NCBI GenBank assembly: GCA_963824985.1
Contig: CAWGRQ010000017.1
Coordinates: forward strand, 62,001 to 126,000
Direction of reading: 5' to 3'
DNA from: JAFNAG01 sp963824985
GTDB lineage: Bacteria; Acidobacteriota; UBA6911
DNA: 64,000 bases
Positions 1 to 9,600 of the stretch are shown here, in pieces; within the stretch, counting starts at the first letter, position 1; each line of letters begins with the position of its first letter. The translations under genes were made by a program, and so were the position numbers. Below the pieces are notes generated by a model. The model was not told the origin of the DNA. It saw only the letters and a program-made list of their open reading frames with translations, and did no database searches.

Positions 1-2
1 GT

Positions 3-1280
3 GTCTTCATTCGTGATCACGTCATTGAACGGGTCGGACCGGCGGCAGAACTTCCGGATACGGCCGACTCCGTGATCGACGCCCGCGGCATGATCATCCT
101 CCCGGGACTGGTGAATGCCCATCACCATCTCTGTCAGACACTGACGCGCGCGGTCCCGGCCGCCCAGGATGCAACCCTTTTTCAGTGGCTGAAAACCCTG
201 TACCCGATCTGGGCCCGGCTGACGCCGGAGGCTATCTACACAAGCGCCCTGGTGGGGCTGGCGGAACTCGTGCTTTCGGGATGCACGACGGCGGCGGATC
301 ACCTGTATATCTATCCCGACGGATGCCGTGTCGACGACGAGATTCAGGCGGCGCGCGAGATCGGCGTCCGCTTCCATGCCAGCCGCGGTTCCATGAGCCT
401 GGGGGAAAGCAAAGGCGGGCTGCCGCCGGACCGGGTGGTGGAGGCGGAAGATCGCATTCTGCGGGAGACGCGCCGCGCCGTCGAAGCCTGGCACGATCCC
501 CGAAAGCATGCGATGCTCCGGATTGTGGTCGCCCCCTGCTCCCCATTTTCGGTTACTCCGGATCTGATGCGCGAGGCCGCGGCCCTGGCCCGCTCCTATG
601 GCGTGCATCTGCACACCCACCTGGCGGAGACTCTGGACGAGGAGCGGTTCTGTCTCGAGAAGTTCGGCCGGCGCCCCGTCGCGTATGCGGAAAGCCTGGG
701 TTGGGCCGGGAGCGACGTCTGGTATGCGCACGCCGTGCATGTCGAGGCCGGAGAGATCGCACGCCTGGCGCGGGCGGGCACGGGTGTATGCCACTGCCCG
801 AGCTCCAACATGCGCCTCGGGTCAGGTATCGCGCCGGTGCGAGCCTATCTCGATCATAGCGTGCGCGTCGGGCTCGGGGTCGACGGGTCGGCGAGCAATG
901 ACTCGTCCCACATGCTGGCGGAAGCGCGCATGGCGCTGCTGCTCCAGCGCGTCACCGGGAACCCGGCAGCGCTGTCGGCCGGGGAAGCGCTGTGGCTTGC
1001 GACTGCGGGCGGCGCGCGCGTTCTGGGCCGCAACGATATCGGTTGCCTGGCGTCCGGGATGGCGGCGGATCTGGTCGGGTTCCGGCTCGCGCGGCTCGAT
1101 TTCGCGGGGGCGCTCCACGATCCGCTCGCGGCGCTTGTATTTTGCACGCCTCAGCGCGTCGACCTGTCGATCATCAACGGCCGCGTGGTTGTGTCGGAGG
1201 GCAACCTGCTGACCGTCGACCTGGGACCGGTTATCGAACGCCACAACCGCATCGCCCGCGCGCTGGTGGCGGACGCCTAG
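3..1280 (+). CDS. Amidohydrolase, 8-oxoguanine deaminase-like (5' truncated by window edge)
   Basis: The frame is open to the left edge, so the N-terminus is missing; roughly 425 residues are present. Metal-dependent amidohydrolase of the TrzN/AtzA/8-oxoguanine deaminase branch, which hydrolytically deaminates purine or triazine-like rings in the cytoplasm. Visible family blocks are NAHHHL (first metal ligands), HLHTHLAET (third metal histidine and catalytic Glu), WYAHAVHV, CHCPSSNMRLGSG and the late metal aspartate in GLGVDGSASND. The phrases LCQTLTRAVP and LFQWLKTLYPIW are typical of 8-oxoguanine deaminases. It ends 33 bases before adenine deaminase on the same strand, so a purine-salvage operon is likely. 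The substrate is inferred; isoxanthopterin or guanine-type deaminases are alternatives. Confidence 0.85.
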   Translation, partial: VFIRDHVIERVGPAAELPDTADSVIDARGMIILPGLVNAHHHLCQTLTRAVPAAQDATLFQWLKTLYPIWARLTPEAIYTSALVGLAELVLSGCTTAADHLYIYPDGCRVDDEIQAAREIGVRFHASRGSMSLGESKGGLPPDRVVEAEDRILRETRRAVEAWHDPRKHAMLRIVVAPCSPFSVTPDLMREAAALARSYGVHLHTHLAETLDEERFCLEKFGRRPVAYAESLGWAGSDVWYAHAVHVEAGEIARLARAGTGVCHCPSSNMRLGSGIAPVRAYLDHSVRVGLGVDGSASNDSSHMLAEARMALLLQRVTGNPAALSAGEALWLATAGGARVLGRNDIGCLASGMAADLVGFRLARLDFAGALHDPLAALVFCTPQRVDLSIINGRVVVSEGNLLTVDLGPVIERHNRIARALVADA

Positions 1281-1313
1281 CCCGCTTTATTCCCGAAGGA
1301 TGGAGAACAGTCT

Positions 1314-3020
1314 ATGGAACTTGCCCAGATCATCAGGTTGGCGCGGGGCGACGAACCCGCCGAGATCCTGCTGTCCCATGCGCGGATTGTAAATGTCTAT
1401 ACCGGAGAAACGTATCCGGCCGACATTGCCATAGCCGATGGGCGCATCGCCGGGGTGGGATCCGGGTACACCGGTCGCCAGACGATCGATCTGGGTGGCC
1501 GTTACGTCTGTCCCGGATTCATCGATGCCCACGTGCACATCGAAAGCAGCCTGGTCCCGCCGCCTGAGTTTGCGCGGGCGGTGGTCGCGCGCGGCACCAC
1601 CACGGTCATCATCGATCCGCACGAAATCGCCAACGTCCTGGGGTTGGAAGGCATCCGCTACATGTTCGACGCTGCCAAATATAATCCGCTCTCGGTGTTT
1701 GTGATGATGCCTTCCTGCGTGCCGGCGACCGATATGGAGACCGCGGGCGCGCACCTGCGCTGGTATGACATCTCGCATTATTTAAGCGATCCCTGGGTGC
1801 TCGGCCTGGGTGAGATGATGAATTTCCCGGGCGTGATTTTCGGCGACGAGGAAGTGCTCAACAAGCTGCGCGGGTTTGAACGGGGGCTCCGCGATGGGCA
1901 TGCGCCGGGTTTGACCGGCCGCGACCTGGTTGCCTACGTGGCTGCCGGCATAGGTTCCGATCACGAATCCACGACCGTGGAGGAGATGCGGGAGAAACTG
2001 CGCCTGGGCATGGTGGTTTTCCTCCGCGAGGCAACCAACGCCCGCAACCTGCTCGGGCTGATCCCGGGGCTCACGGTTGCGAACGGCCCGCGCGTCTGCT
2101 TCTGCACCGACGACCGCCAACCGGCCGACCTTCTGAATGAAGGTCACATCGATTTCCTGATTCGCAAGGCCATCGCCGAAGGGGTATCCCCCCACATGGC
2201 CATTGCCATGGCGACACTCAACACGGCAAATTATTTCCGCCTGTTCGACCGGGGCGGGATCGCGCCGGGCAAACGCGCCGACCTGGTGGTGTTCTCCGAT
2301 CTGAAGGACATCCGGGCCGAAATGGTTTTCCGGGGCGGGCGCCTGGCGGCTCAGGACGGCCAAGTTGTGCCCTGGGAGCGGCCCTTGAAGCCCGCCGTAT
2401 TGCGCTCCTCGATGAACGTCAACTGGGAGAGAGTGAACCTGCGCATCGAAGCGCAGGGGAAACGCGGCCGCATCATCGGCGTGATCCCCGACCAGTTGAT
2501 TACGGAACACCTGATCGAGGATCTGACCATCATCGACGGTGAGGTAGTGTGCGACCCGGCGCGCGATGTGGCCAAGATTGCGGTCATCGAGCGCCATCTG
2601 GCCACGGGCAATTTCGGCCTGGGGCTGGTCAAGGGAATCGGATTGTCGCGAGGCGCCATCGCGTCGACCATTGCACACGACAGCCACAATATTGTCGTCG
2701 TGGGCGCGGACGATGCCTCGATGTGGACAGCGGCGCGGATTGTTGCCGACATGCGCGGCGGCATGGCGGCCGTGGACCACGACCGGGTGCTGGCAAAACT
2801 TCCTTTGCCCATCGCCGGGCTGATGAGCGACCAGCCGATCGAAATTGTGCGCGACCGGATGGAGGATCTCATCCACGCGGCTCATCAACTCGGTTCGCCG
2901 CTGCACGATCCCTTTACCGCCGTCTCCTTCCTGGCGCTTCCGGTCATCCCCGCCCTCAAGATCACCGACAAGGGACTGGTGGACGCCACGCGGTTTCAGA
3001 TTGTGCCGTTGTTCGTCTGA
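1314..3020 (+). CDS. ade: Adenine deaminase
   Basis: A 568-residue member of the bacterial adenine deaminase (Ade, EC 3.5.4.2) family, full length. It converts adenine to hypoxanthine and ammonia. An N-terminal composite beta-domain is followed by the metal site FIDAHVHIESS (residues about 66-77), then GTTTVIIDPHEIANVLG, the GSDHEST block, and CFCTDDRQPADL with the late aspartate. The C-terminal adenine-deaminase-specific domain contains GLVKGIGL and AHDSHNIVVVG. The ATG is preceded by an AAGGATGGAG ribosome site. It follows another purine-type deaminase by 33 bases, and the two probably act in purine salvage or catabolism. The family assignment is secure. Confidence 0.95.
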   Translation: MELAQIIRLARGDEPAEILLSHARIVNVYTGETYPADIAIADGRIAGVGSGYTGRQTIDLGGRYVCPGFIDAHVHIESSLVPPPEFARAVVARGTTTVIIDPHEIANVLGLEGIRYMFDAAKYNPLSVFVMMPSCVPATDMETAGAHLRWYDISHYLSDPWVLGLGEMMNFPGVIFGDEEVLNKLRGFERGLRDGHAPGLTGRDLVAYVAAGIGSDHESTTVEEMREKLRLGMVVFLREATNARNLLGLIPGLTVANGPRVCFCTDDRQPADLLNEGHIDFLIRKAIAEGVSPHMAIAMATLNTANYFRLFDRGGIAPGKRADLVVFSDLKDIRAEMVFRGGRLAAQDGQVVPWERPLKPAVLRSSMNVNWERVNLRIEAQGKRGRIIGVIPDQLITEHLIEDLTIIDGEVVCDPARDVAKIAVIERHLATGNFGLGLVKGIGLSRGAIASTIAHDSHNIVVVGADDASMWTAARIVADMRGGMAAVDHDRVLAKLPLPIAGLMSDQPIEIVRDRMEDLIHAAHQLGSPLHDPFTAVSFLALPVIPALKITDKGLVDATRFQIVPLFV

Positions 3021-3043
3021 ATCGCGATTGGGGCCGCGACAAT

Positions 3044-3118
3044 AAGGGGACATTCCGAATATCCGCCCGGTCGGCATCAAGACTCGCGACAAATAAGAAA
3101 TTCGGAATGTCCCCCTTT
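3044..3118. terminator. Large inverted repeat between convergent genes, possible terminator
   Basis: Arms at 3044-3060 (AAGGGGACATTCCGAAT) and 3100-3117 are complementary apart from one extra C, with a loop of about 39 bases. The right arm runs directly into a T5 tract on the plus strand, which fits an intrinsic terminator for the adenine deaminase gene. The repeat lies between two convergent stops (3020 and 3125). The long loop is unusual for a terminator, so an interspersed palindrome is also possible. Confidence 0.5.
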
Positions 3119-3124
3119 TTGTCT

Positions 3125-3712
3125 CTACCGCTGGCACTGATAGACGAACGCCGGGGGGAGGTTCAGCCACACGGTGCGGCTCCTGGAAACCTGCCGGAAA
3201 TATTTGGGAAGCAGCCGGGCAAATCGTCGGCCCGGGGGCAACAGCAATCCCTGGAGATAGGCGAAGGTCACGAACTGTCCTTCCGGCGCCAGGACCGACA
3301 TCATCTGGTCCAGGAGGTTACTCTGCAGGGCTTCGGAGAAAGCAGCCCAGGGCAGCCCGCAGACAATGCAGTCGACCCGGCTCAATCCCTGATCGCGACA
3401 GATGTTCGCCACATTGGCGACCGAATCTTCCACCAGTGTCAGAGAAGGATGACGCTGCCGGAACATGGCGGCCAGGCGGCTGTTGAGTTCGATGGCGACA
3501 AACCGCGATCCTTCAGGCATCCGCTGGATGATGAAGTCGGTGAACACGCCTGTGCCCGGGCCATACTCCAGCACCGTGCCGGCCCGGGCAAGATCGATCC
3601 AGCCGACCATGGTTCTGGCCAGGAATCTCGAGCTGGGCGCGATGGCGCCGGTGGTGGCAGGATGGAGCAGGAATTCACCCCAAAACTTTCGCACATCTCG
3701 AACTGAGGCCAC
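3125..3712 (-). CDS. SAM-dependent methyltransferase, phospholipid N-methyltransferase-like
   Basis: About 195 residues, class I Rossmann methyltransferase resembling PmtA-type phospholipid methyltransferases and rRNA adenine dimethylase folds. The FWGEFLLHPATTGAIAPSS opening and the motif I VLEYGPGTGVFTDFI are characteristic of the PmtA-like group; VAIELNSRLA is the acidic SAM-ribose strand and VDCIVCGLPWA the motif IV region. The reading frame is open upstream to 3907, but the GTG at 3712 is the best start because a GGGAG site lies just upstream and the conserved domain begins there. It is convergent with adenine deaminase. The lipid substrate is inferred from the family only. Confidence 0.8.
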   Translation of the reverse strand: MASVRDVRKFWGEFLLHPATTGAIAPSSRFLARTMVGWIDLARAGTVLEYGPGTGVFTDFIIQRMPEGSRFVAIELNSRLAAMFRQRHPSLTLVEDSVANVANICRDQGLSRVDCIVCGLPWAAFSEALQSNLLDQMMSVLAPEGQFVTFAYLQGLLLPPGRRFARLLPKYFRQVSRSRTVWLNLPPAFVYQCQR

Positions 3713-3932
3713 GATACACTCCCGATGCAGCGAACTTTTATCGCAACGGGTCCGCCAGGACAAGCGAATTTCGCCCCCCTGCTGATGGCGGGGTTTGGTT
3801 GCAATCTCGCAAGGCGCCGAATATACTCGGCTATCCAAAGAGAGCGGTGGATTCGCGGGTCGCTCCGAGGGCACATTTTCCGACTGCTTTCGGGCAGGTT
3901 GGACCACCTAATTTTGGAGACAGGGAGTCATC

Positions 3933-6398
3933 ATGAAATCTGGAAATCGCCTCCGGCCGCTTCTGCCGGCCTTACTAATTCTGCTTGTTACTTCATTCGG
4001 GCTGGGTCTGCCGACCCCGCAGGAAGAGTCCAGGGATTCAGCTGAGGCCAAAGCGCGACTGCAGCAGTACGAAAAGCACAAGGCGATGCGCGCCGCTTCG
4101 CCGTTCAAGGGGGTGCTCTGGACGCAGGTCGGCCCCATGCGGCCCAGCGGTCGCATGACCGATGTCGAGGCGCATCCGTCGCAGCCCGAGGTGGTGTATG
4201 CGGCCGTCGCTCAGGGAGGGGTATGGAAGTCAGTCGACGACGGTGTGAACTGGGCCCCAATTTTCGATGATTATCCCGCCGGCTCGATCGGAGACCTGGC
4301 CATTGCGCCATCCAATCCTCAGATTGTCTGGGTCGGCACGGGCGAGGCCAACATCTTTCGCAGTTCCCAGGCCGGGATCGGAATCTTCAAGTCGGTCGAT
4401 GCGGGCCGGCGTTTCAGCTACATGGGACTGGCCGATACCCAGCACATCGCCCGGATCCTGGTACATCCTACGAATCCCGATATCGTATATGCGGCTTCCC
4501 CGGGACACGAATACACCTTCGGTCCGGACCGGGGTGTATACAAGACCGTCAACGGCGGCAAGAGCTGGCAGAAGGTCTTCTATAAGAACGAACGAACCGG
4601 GGTCATCGACCTCGCCATGGACCCGCAGAATCCAGAGATCCTGTATGCAGGCACCGCCCAGCGTCTGCGTTTTCGGTGGAACGACCCGATCGAGAGCGTC
4701 GAAAGCGGCCTCTACAAGACCATCGACGGTGGCAAGACCTGGCAGGCGTTGACCAACGGATTGCCGGATTTCTCGGCCGGTGAGTGCGAGCGGGTCGGCA
4801 TTAGTGTTTGCCAGACCAAGCCTAACGTGGTTTATACCGTCATCAACCAACAGCCGAAAGAGGCCGCCCGGAGAGGGGCTTATCTTTATCGCAGCGACGA
4901 CCGGGGGGATACCTGGCGGCTGGTCGAGGGGAATGAAAGAATCCGATCGACCTTTGCCTACGGCTGGGTTTTTGGCCAGGTGCGCGTCGATCCCAGCAAC
5001 CCGGAGGTCGTCTACGTCATGGGCCTGAATTACCTGAGGTCCTCTGACGGAGGGAAGACCTGGGAGAACCTGAAGGGAAACCATGTCGATTATCACGGCA
5101 TGTGGATCAATCCCAAGGATTCCAACCACATTCTGGTGGTCAATGACGGCGGCATCGCCATCTCCCACGACGGTCTGTCCAGCTTCAAGCATCCGGTCAA
5201 CCTCCCCATCGGTCACATGTTCAGCGTTGCGGTCAGCCAGACCAAGGGGAAGTTCTGGGCATACTCGAACATCCAGGATACCGGGGGCTGGCGCGGCGAG
5301 ATCGATATGACCGCCGGGCGCGACAAGATCACGGCGAAAGAGTGGGAAAGCGCGATTGGGGACGAAGCCGGGCGCCATGCCGTAAACCCGGTCGACTCGA
5401 ACATCGTCTACTTCGTCACGCGTTATGGGGGCGGCCCGACCATGATGGATTATGTCAAGGCGGCCGAGCAGCAGGCGCAACAGCAAGCTCAGCAAGCTCA
5501 GCAACAGGCACAACAGCAAGCCCAGCAACAGGTGCAGAATCAGGCGCAAGCGCAGCAGGCTCGGGCTGGGGCGCAGGGAAGAGGCGCCGCGGGCACTCAG
5601 GGCCAAGCCCAGGGGCAGGCGGCCGGTCAGGGTCGTGGGGGGCGGGGCGCCAGACCGGGCCAGACGCAGATCGCTCCCGACTTCGCCGGTGAGGCGAAAC
5701 GCGCCCAATGGGTGTCGCCGATCATCGTGTCTCCTCATGACCCGAATCGAATCCTGTACGGTGCCCAGTTTGTGTTTCTCACCGACGACCAGGGGAAGAC
5801 ATGGAAGAAGATCAGCCCGGATCTGACCAATTTTGACCCCGCAAAGCAGGGGAACATCGCCTATTCGACGGTCTGGGCGATCGCGGAGTCTCCAGTCAAG
5901 AAGGGGCTGATCTATGCCGGAACCGATGACGGGAATATCCACGTAACCCGGAATGAAGGAGGAACCTGGGAGAAGATCACAAACGGGCTGCCTCCGGAAC
6001 ATTTCATGGCCAGCATCGAAGCGTCCCGATTCGATGAGGGGACTGTTTATCTCGTCGTTAACGGCAAGCGGCACAATGATTTCAATACCTATCTATTCAG
6101 ATCCACCGACTATGGAAAGAACTGGACCAATATCGCCGCCTCAGTTCCGGGCGGTATCGCCAACGTGGTGAAGGAAGATCCCACCAACCGGAACATCCTC
6201 TACCTCGGGACCGACCAGGCGGTGTATGTGACGGTGGACGGCGGCAGTAAGTGGGATGTGCTCGGCTCCAATCTGCCGTACGCCCATGTGTTCGACCTTG
6301 CGCTGCAGACTGCGGAGAACGTGATCGTCATCGGCACGCATGGCCGCAGTTCATGGGTCGCGGACATTCTCCCGGTGCGCGCCGCGGCGAAACAATAG
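3933..6398 (+). CDS. Secreted BNR/VPS10-type beta-propeller (sortilin-like glycosidase-family) protein
   Basis: 821 residues with a hydrophobic signal peptide at residues 1-27, so it is exported. Repeated Asp-box/BNR units of the form GGVWKSVDDGVNW, GVYKTVNGGKSW, GLYKTIDGGKTW, YLRSSDGGKTW and VYVTVDGGSKW define one or two seven- to ten-bladed propellers like those in the sortilin/VPS10 and glycosyl-hydrolase BNR families common in Acidobacteriota and Bacteroidota. A low-complexity Gln/Ala run at about residues 511-545, followed by a Gly/Ala/Arg-rich stretch to about 580, interrupts the propeller. No catalytic function can be assigned; such proteins often bind glycans or other proteins. It precedes the TonB receptor gene. 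Confidence 0.85.
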   Translation: MKSGNRLRPLLPALLILLVTSFGLGLPTPQEESRDSAEAKARLQQYEKHKAMRAASPFKGVLWTQVGPMRPSGRMTDVEAHPSQPEVVYAAVAQGGVWKSVDDGVNWAPIFDDYPAGSIGDLAIAPSNPQIVWVGTGEANIFRSSQAGIGIFKSVDAGRRFSYMGLADTQHIARILVHPTNPDIVYAASPGHEYTFGPDRGVYKTVNGGKSWQKVFYKNERTGVIDLAMDPQNPEILYAGTAQRLRFRWNDPIESVESGLYKTIDGGKTWQALTNGLPDFSAGECERVGISVCQTKPNVVYTVINQQPKEAARRGAYLYRSDDRGDTWRLVEGNERIRSTFAYGWVFGQVRVDPSNPEVVYVMGLNYLRSSDGGKTWENLKGNHVDYHGMWINPKDSNHILVVNDGGIAISHDGLSSFKHPVNLPIGHMFSVAVSQTKGKFWAYSNIQDTGGWRGEIDMTAGRDKITAKEWESAIGDEAGRHAVNPVDSNIVYFVTRYGGGPTMMDYVKAAEQQAQQQAQQAQQQAQQQAQQQVQNQAQAQQARAGAQGRGAAGTQGQAQGQAAGQGRGGRGARPGQTQIAPDFAGEAKRAQWVSPIIVSPHDPNRILYGAQFVFLTDDQGKTWKKISPDLTNFDPAKQGNIAYSTVWAIAESPVKKGLIYAGTDDGNIHVTRNEGGTWEKITNGLPPEHFMASIEASRFDEGTVYLVVNGKRHNDFNTYLFRSTDYGKNWTNIAASVPGGIANVVKEDPTNRNILYLGTDQAVYVTVDGGSKWDVLGSNLPYAHVFDLALQTAENVIVIGTHGRSSWVADILPVRAAAKQ

Positions 6399-6415
6399 AA
6401 GGCCTCCGGCACTCA

Positions 6416-6447
6416 CAGCGCCCCCCGGCCCTGCCGGGGAGGCGCTG
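6416..6447. terminator. GC-rich hairpin downstream of the propeller gene
   Basis: A nested stem (CAGCGCC with GGCGCTG, enclosing CCCCGGC with GCCGGGG) begins 18 bases after the stop at 6398. No T tract follows, so it may be an RNA 3' end or attenuator rather than a true intrinsic terminator. The rest of the 6399-6684 gap holds nothing else recognisable except an AT-rich stretch at about 6550-6600 that is likely to contain the promoter of the TonB receptor gene. Confidence 0.4.
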
Positions 6448-6684
6448 CCGGGATTGGACCATGTCGTGGTCGGGAGCGCCCGGCCGCGGTTCGCAGTGCC
6501 ACTGATTGACCCCCTTGCCTCTTCCTTCCCGAGATCACGCTTGACCCCGACTGATAATTAAACTTTTCTAATGTTATTTATTTTTGATTTCCACTGATTT
6601 AGTCTGGATTTATCCCTGGTTATCAAACGATTCGACGTGTGAACAGCGGTTTTTTGCGGTGCCCAAACGAAATGGGGGTGCAGT

Positions 6685-9600
6685 GTGAAAAGAAGTGTTC
6701 TGTCGATGACCCTTGTCCTGATGTTGCTGGCTGCCAGCTACGCGTTTGGACAAGGGACGAATGCCACGCTCTCGGGCACGGTTCTGGATCCTTCCAGGGC
6801 CATGGTTCCGGGGGCTACAGTAATCATACTCAACGTCAACACCGGAGTGTCCACCACGACGGTAAGCAACGAATCCGGGATCTATGTTTTCCCGAGCCTG
6901 CAGCCGGGGACCTACAAGGTCACGGCGGAGATGCCCGGATTCAAGACGCTGATTTACAATGATATCAAGCTGGAAGTGTCGGCGCGCATCAGCCTCAATC
7001 TGCCCCTGGAAATGGGGACGCAATCACAGACGATTGAAGTGAAGGCGGCGCTCGAGACCGCCCTGGGAATGGTGACCGCCTCCGTCGGCGGCATGATCAC
7101 GGCCCAGATGGTCCGCGATCTGCCCCTTGAAAGCCGCAGCGTACTTGACCTGACATCTTTACAGGCCGGAGCCCAGGGGGACAATATCAACGGTGCCCGC
7201 ATCGGGACCATCAACACGACGGTCGATGGCGTGAATGTTGTCGACAACCGCATCAACCAGGGGATCATGTCTTCCATCAATGTCAGCACGGATCTCATCG
7301 AAGAGGTGCGCGTGGTGACATCTCCGGCGGATGCGGAATATTCCCGCGGTTCCGCGCAGATCCAGATGAGCACACGGTCCGGAACGAACCAGTTCCACGG
7401 CAGCGCCTGGGACCAGCTGCGCAACACCTGGTTAAACGCCAACACCTGGGGCAATAACCGTAACGGCATTGACTACAGGACCAACCAGGAGGTTTCGCCG
7501 CGGGCCATCCTGATCCGGAACCAGTTCGGCGGCCGGGTCGGCGGTCCGATCATCAAGAACAAGACCTTCTTCTTTGTTCTGTATGAGGGGACCACGATTC
7601 GCACGACGAACAACACAACGGCCACTGTTTATACAGACCTGGCGAGGCAGGGATTGTACCGCTTCTTCCCGGGGGCGCAGAATGCCAATGCCAATGCCAA
7701 CGTTCCGACGGTTGATGCGTCGGGCAACCCGGTGAAGCCTCCCAACGCCACCGGGGATCTGCAGACCGTATCGATCCTGGGCCGCGACCCCAACCGGATG
7801 GTGAAGGATCCTTCCGGATTGATGGATAAGTATTTCGCCTACATGCCGTCGCCGAATTACTTCCGTACCGGCGACGGTCTGAACACGGCGGGATTCCAGT
7901 GGCGCCGGAAGCAGTGGGATGACACGCACCAGCTCAGCTTCCGGATCGATCACAACTTCAGCGAAAAGCAACGGCTCAACTTCTCCTATACGTTCTCGCA
8001 GGAAAAGTCGCTCGGAGGATTCTTCAGCAAGTCGTACCCGGATTCTCCCCCCGATGATTTTCTGAACCGGAACGGAGTGATCTCCCTGACCTTCCTGTCC
8101 ACTCTCCGGCCGAACCTGCTCAATCAGTTCAGAATCGGAATTCTCCGGCCGACCTATCGTTTCTACCAATCATGGGAAGTGCCTGGCGGGATGGAGAAAA
8201 TGCCCACGGTCAACGGGCAGCCGTTCCTGATTGTCCCGGCGGGTATGACCAGCCCGCTCTATACGGGGAACGATCCGCAGGGGCGCATCACCCCCGTGTA
8301 CCAGTTCGGAGACACCATTTCCTGGATGAAAGGATCGCATGCGTTTGTCGGCGGCGCCGAGCTGCGCTTCGTCAGCACCAATGGGTTCAATTCCTTCAGC
8401 GTCATGCCGCGGGCCCAGCTGGGAGCCGGAGGCGTATCGATTCAAAACATCAGCAACATTCCGGGGATCGGGCAGAATACTTCGACCGCCAACAACCTGC
8501 TGTACGACCTGACCGGGTCGGTCAACCGATTCTATCAGGTCTTCAACTCCAACGGCGGAACCAACCCGGAGTACGTGCCGGGCGCGACCAAGTATCGCAA
8601 CTGGAAAAACCGTGAATTTTCCGCTTTCTTCAAGGACGACTGGAAAGTCACGCCCACCCTGACGCTCAACCTCGGGGTGCGCTGGGAATTCTACAGCGTT
8701 CCGTATGATCCCAACGGGAAGACAGCGGCGCCGCTCGGGGGGTCCGGCACCATGTTCGGCATAACGGGAACCAGCTTCAACGACATGTTCCACGATCCTC
8801 CCAACCAGACCGGTCAGCTGATTCAGACCGCGCTCATTGGTCCCAATACCAATAATCCGGACAAAAAATTGTACAACAACGACTGGAACAATTTTGCGCC
8901 GGCCGTGGGCATCAGCTGGTCCATCCCGTATTTCGGCAAGAACAAGACGGTGCTGCGCATGGGGTATGGTTGGGCCTACGAACGCGTCTCCTTCCGCCTG
9001 CTCGACGTGGTGGCCGGGGACAATCCGGGGCTCAATACCCTGACCGTATCGCAGTCCGGGAGTTACCTCAATATGACAAATGCGTCCTTTCCGCTCACGC
9101 CGACCGGGGCGCCGCTGTCGGTGATTCCGATCGACCAGCGGACGCAGACCTGGCGCGCCTTCGACGACAACCTGCGCCAGCCGTATGCCCAGAACTGGAG
9201 CGTGTCGCTGCAACGCGAGCTGCTCCAGAATCTCACCCTGGAAGTGCGCTATGTGGGCAGCAAAGGCTCCAAGCTGCTCAACAGCGTCCAGTTGAACGAG
9301 CGGAATATTTTCGCCAAAGGGTCCAATGGCGAGAGCATTCTCGATGCGTTCCTGACGACGCAGGCGGGCGGCAGCTCCCCCTTGCTGAATCAGCTCTACA
9401 ACGGCCTTAGCATTTCCGGACTCGGAGTCGTCAACGGGACCACCATTACCGGTTCCGATGCGATCCGCAGAAACAGCACCACCGCCGGCTATCTGGCCAA
9501 CAACGGCGTCGGCAGTTTCGCCAATTATCTGTGGACGAGCACCGAGTATACGGGCCAGGTCGGCGGGATCCCCCGCCGTGCCGGGTATCCGGAGAACTGG

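Noticed and set aside
1782..3170. A 462-codon minus-strand frame opposite adenine deaminase
   Set aside because: Antisense shadow running through the intergenic inverted repeat; no conserved motif.
4230..6074. A 614-codon open frame on the minus strand inside the propeller gene
   Set aside because: It is antisense to a clearly conserved gene, has no family pattern, and arises from high-GC codon bias.
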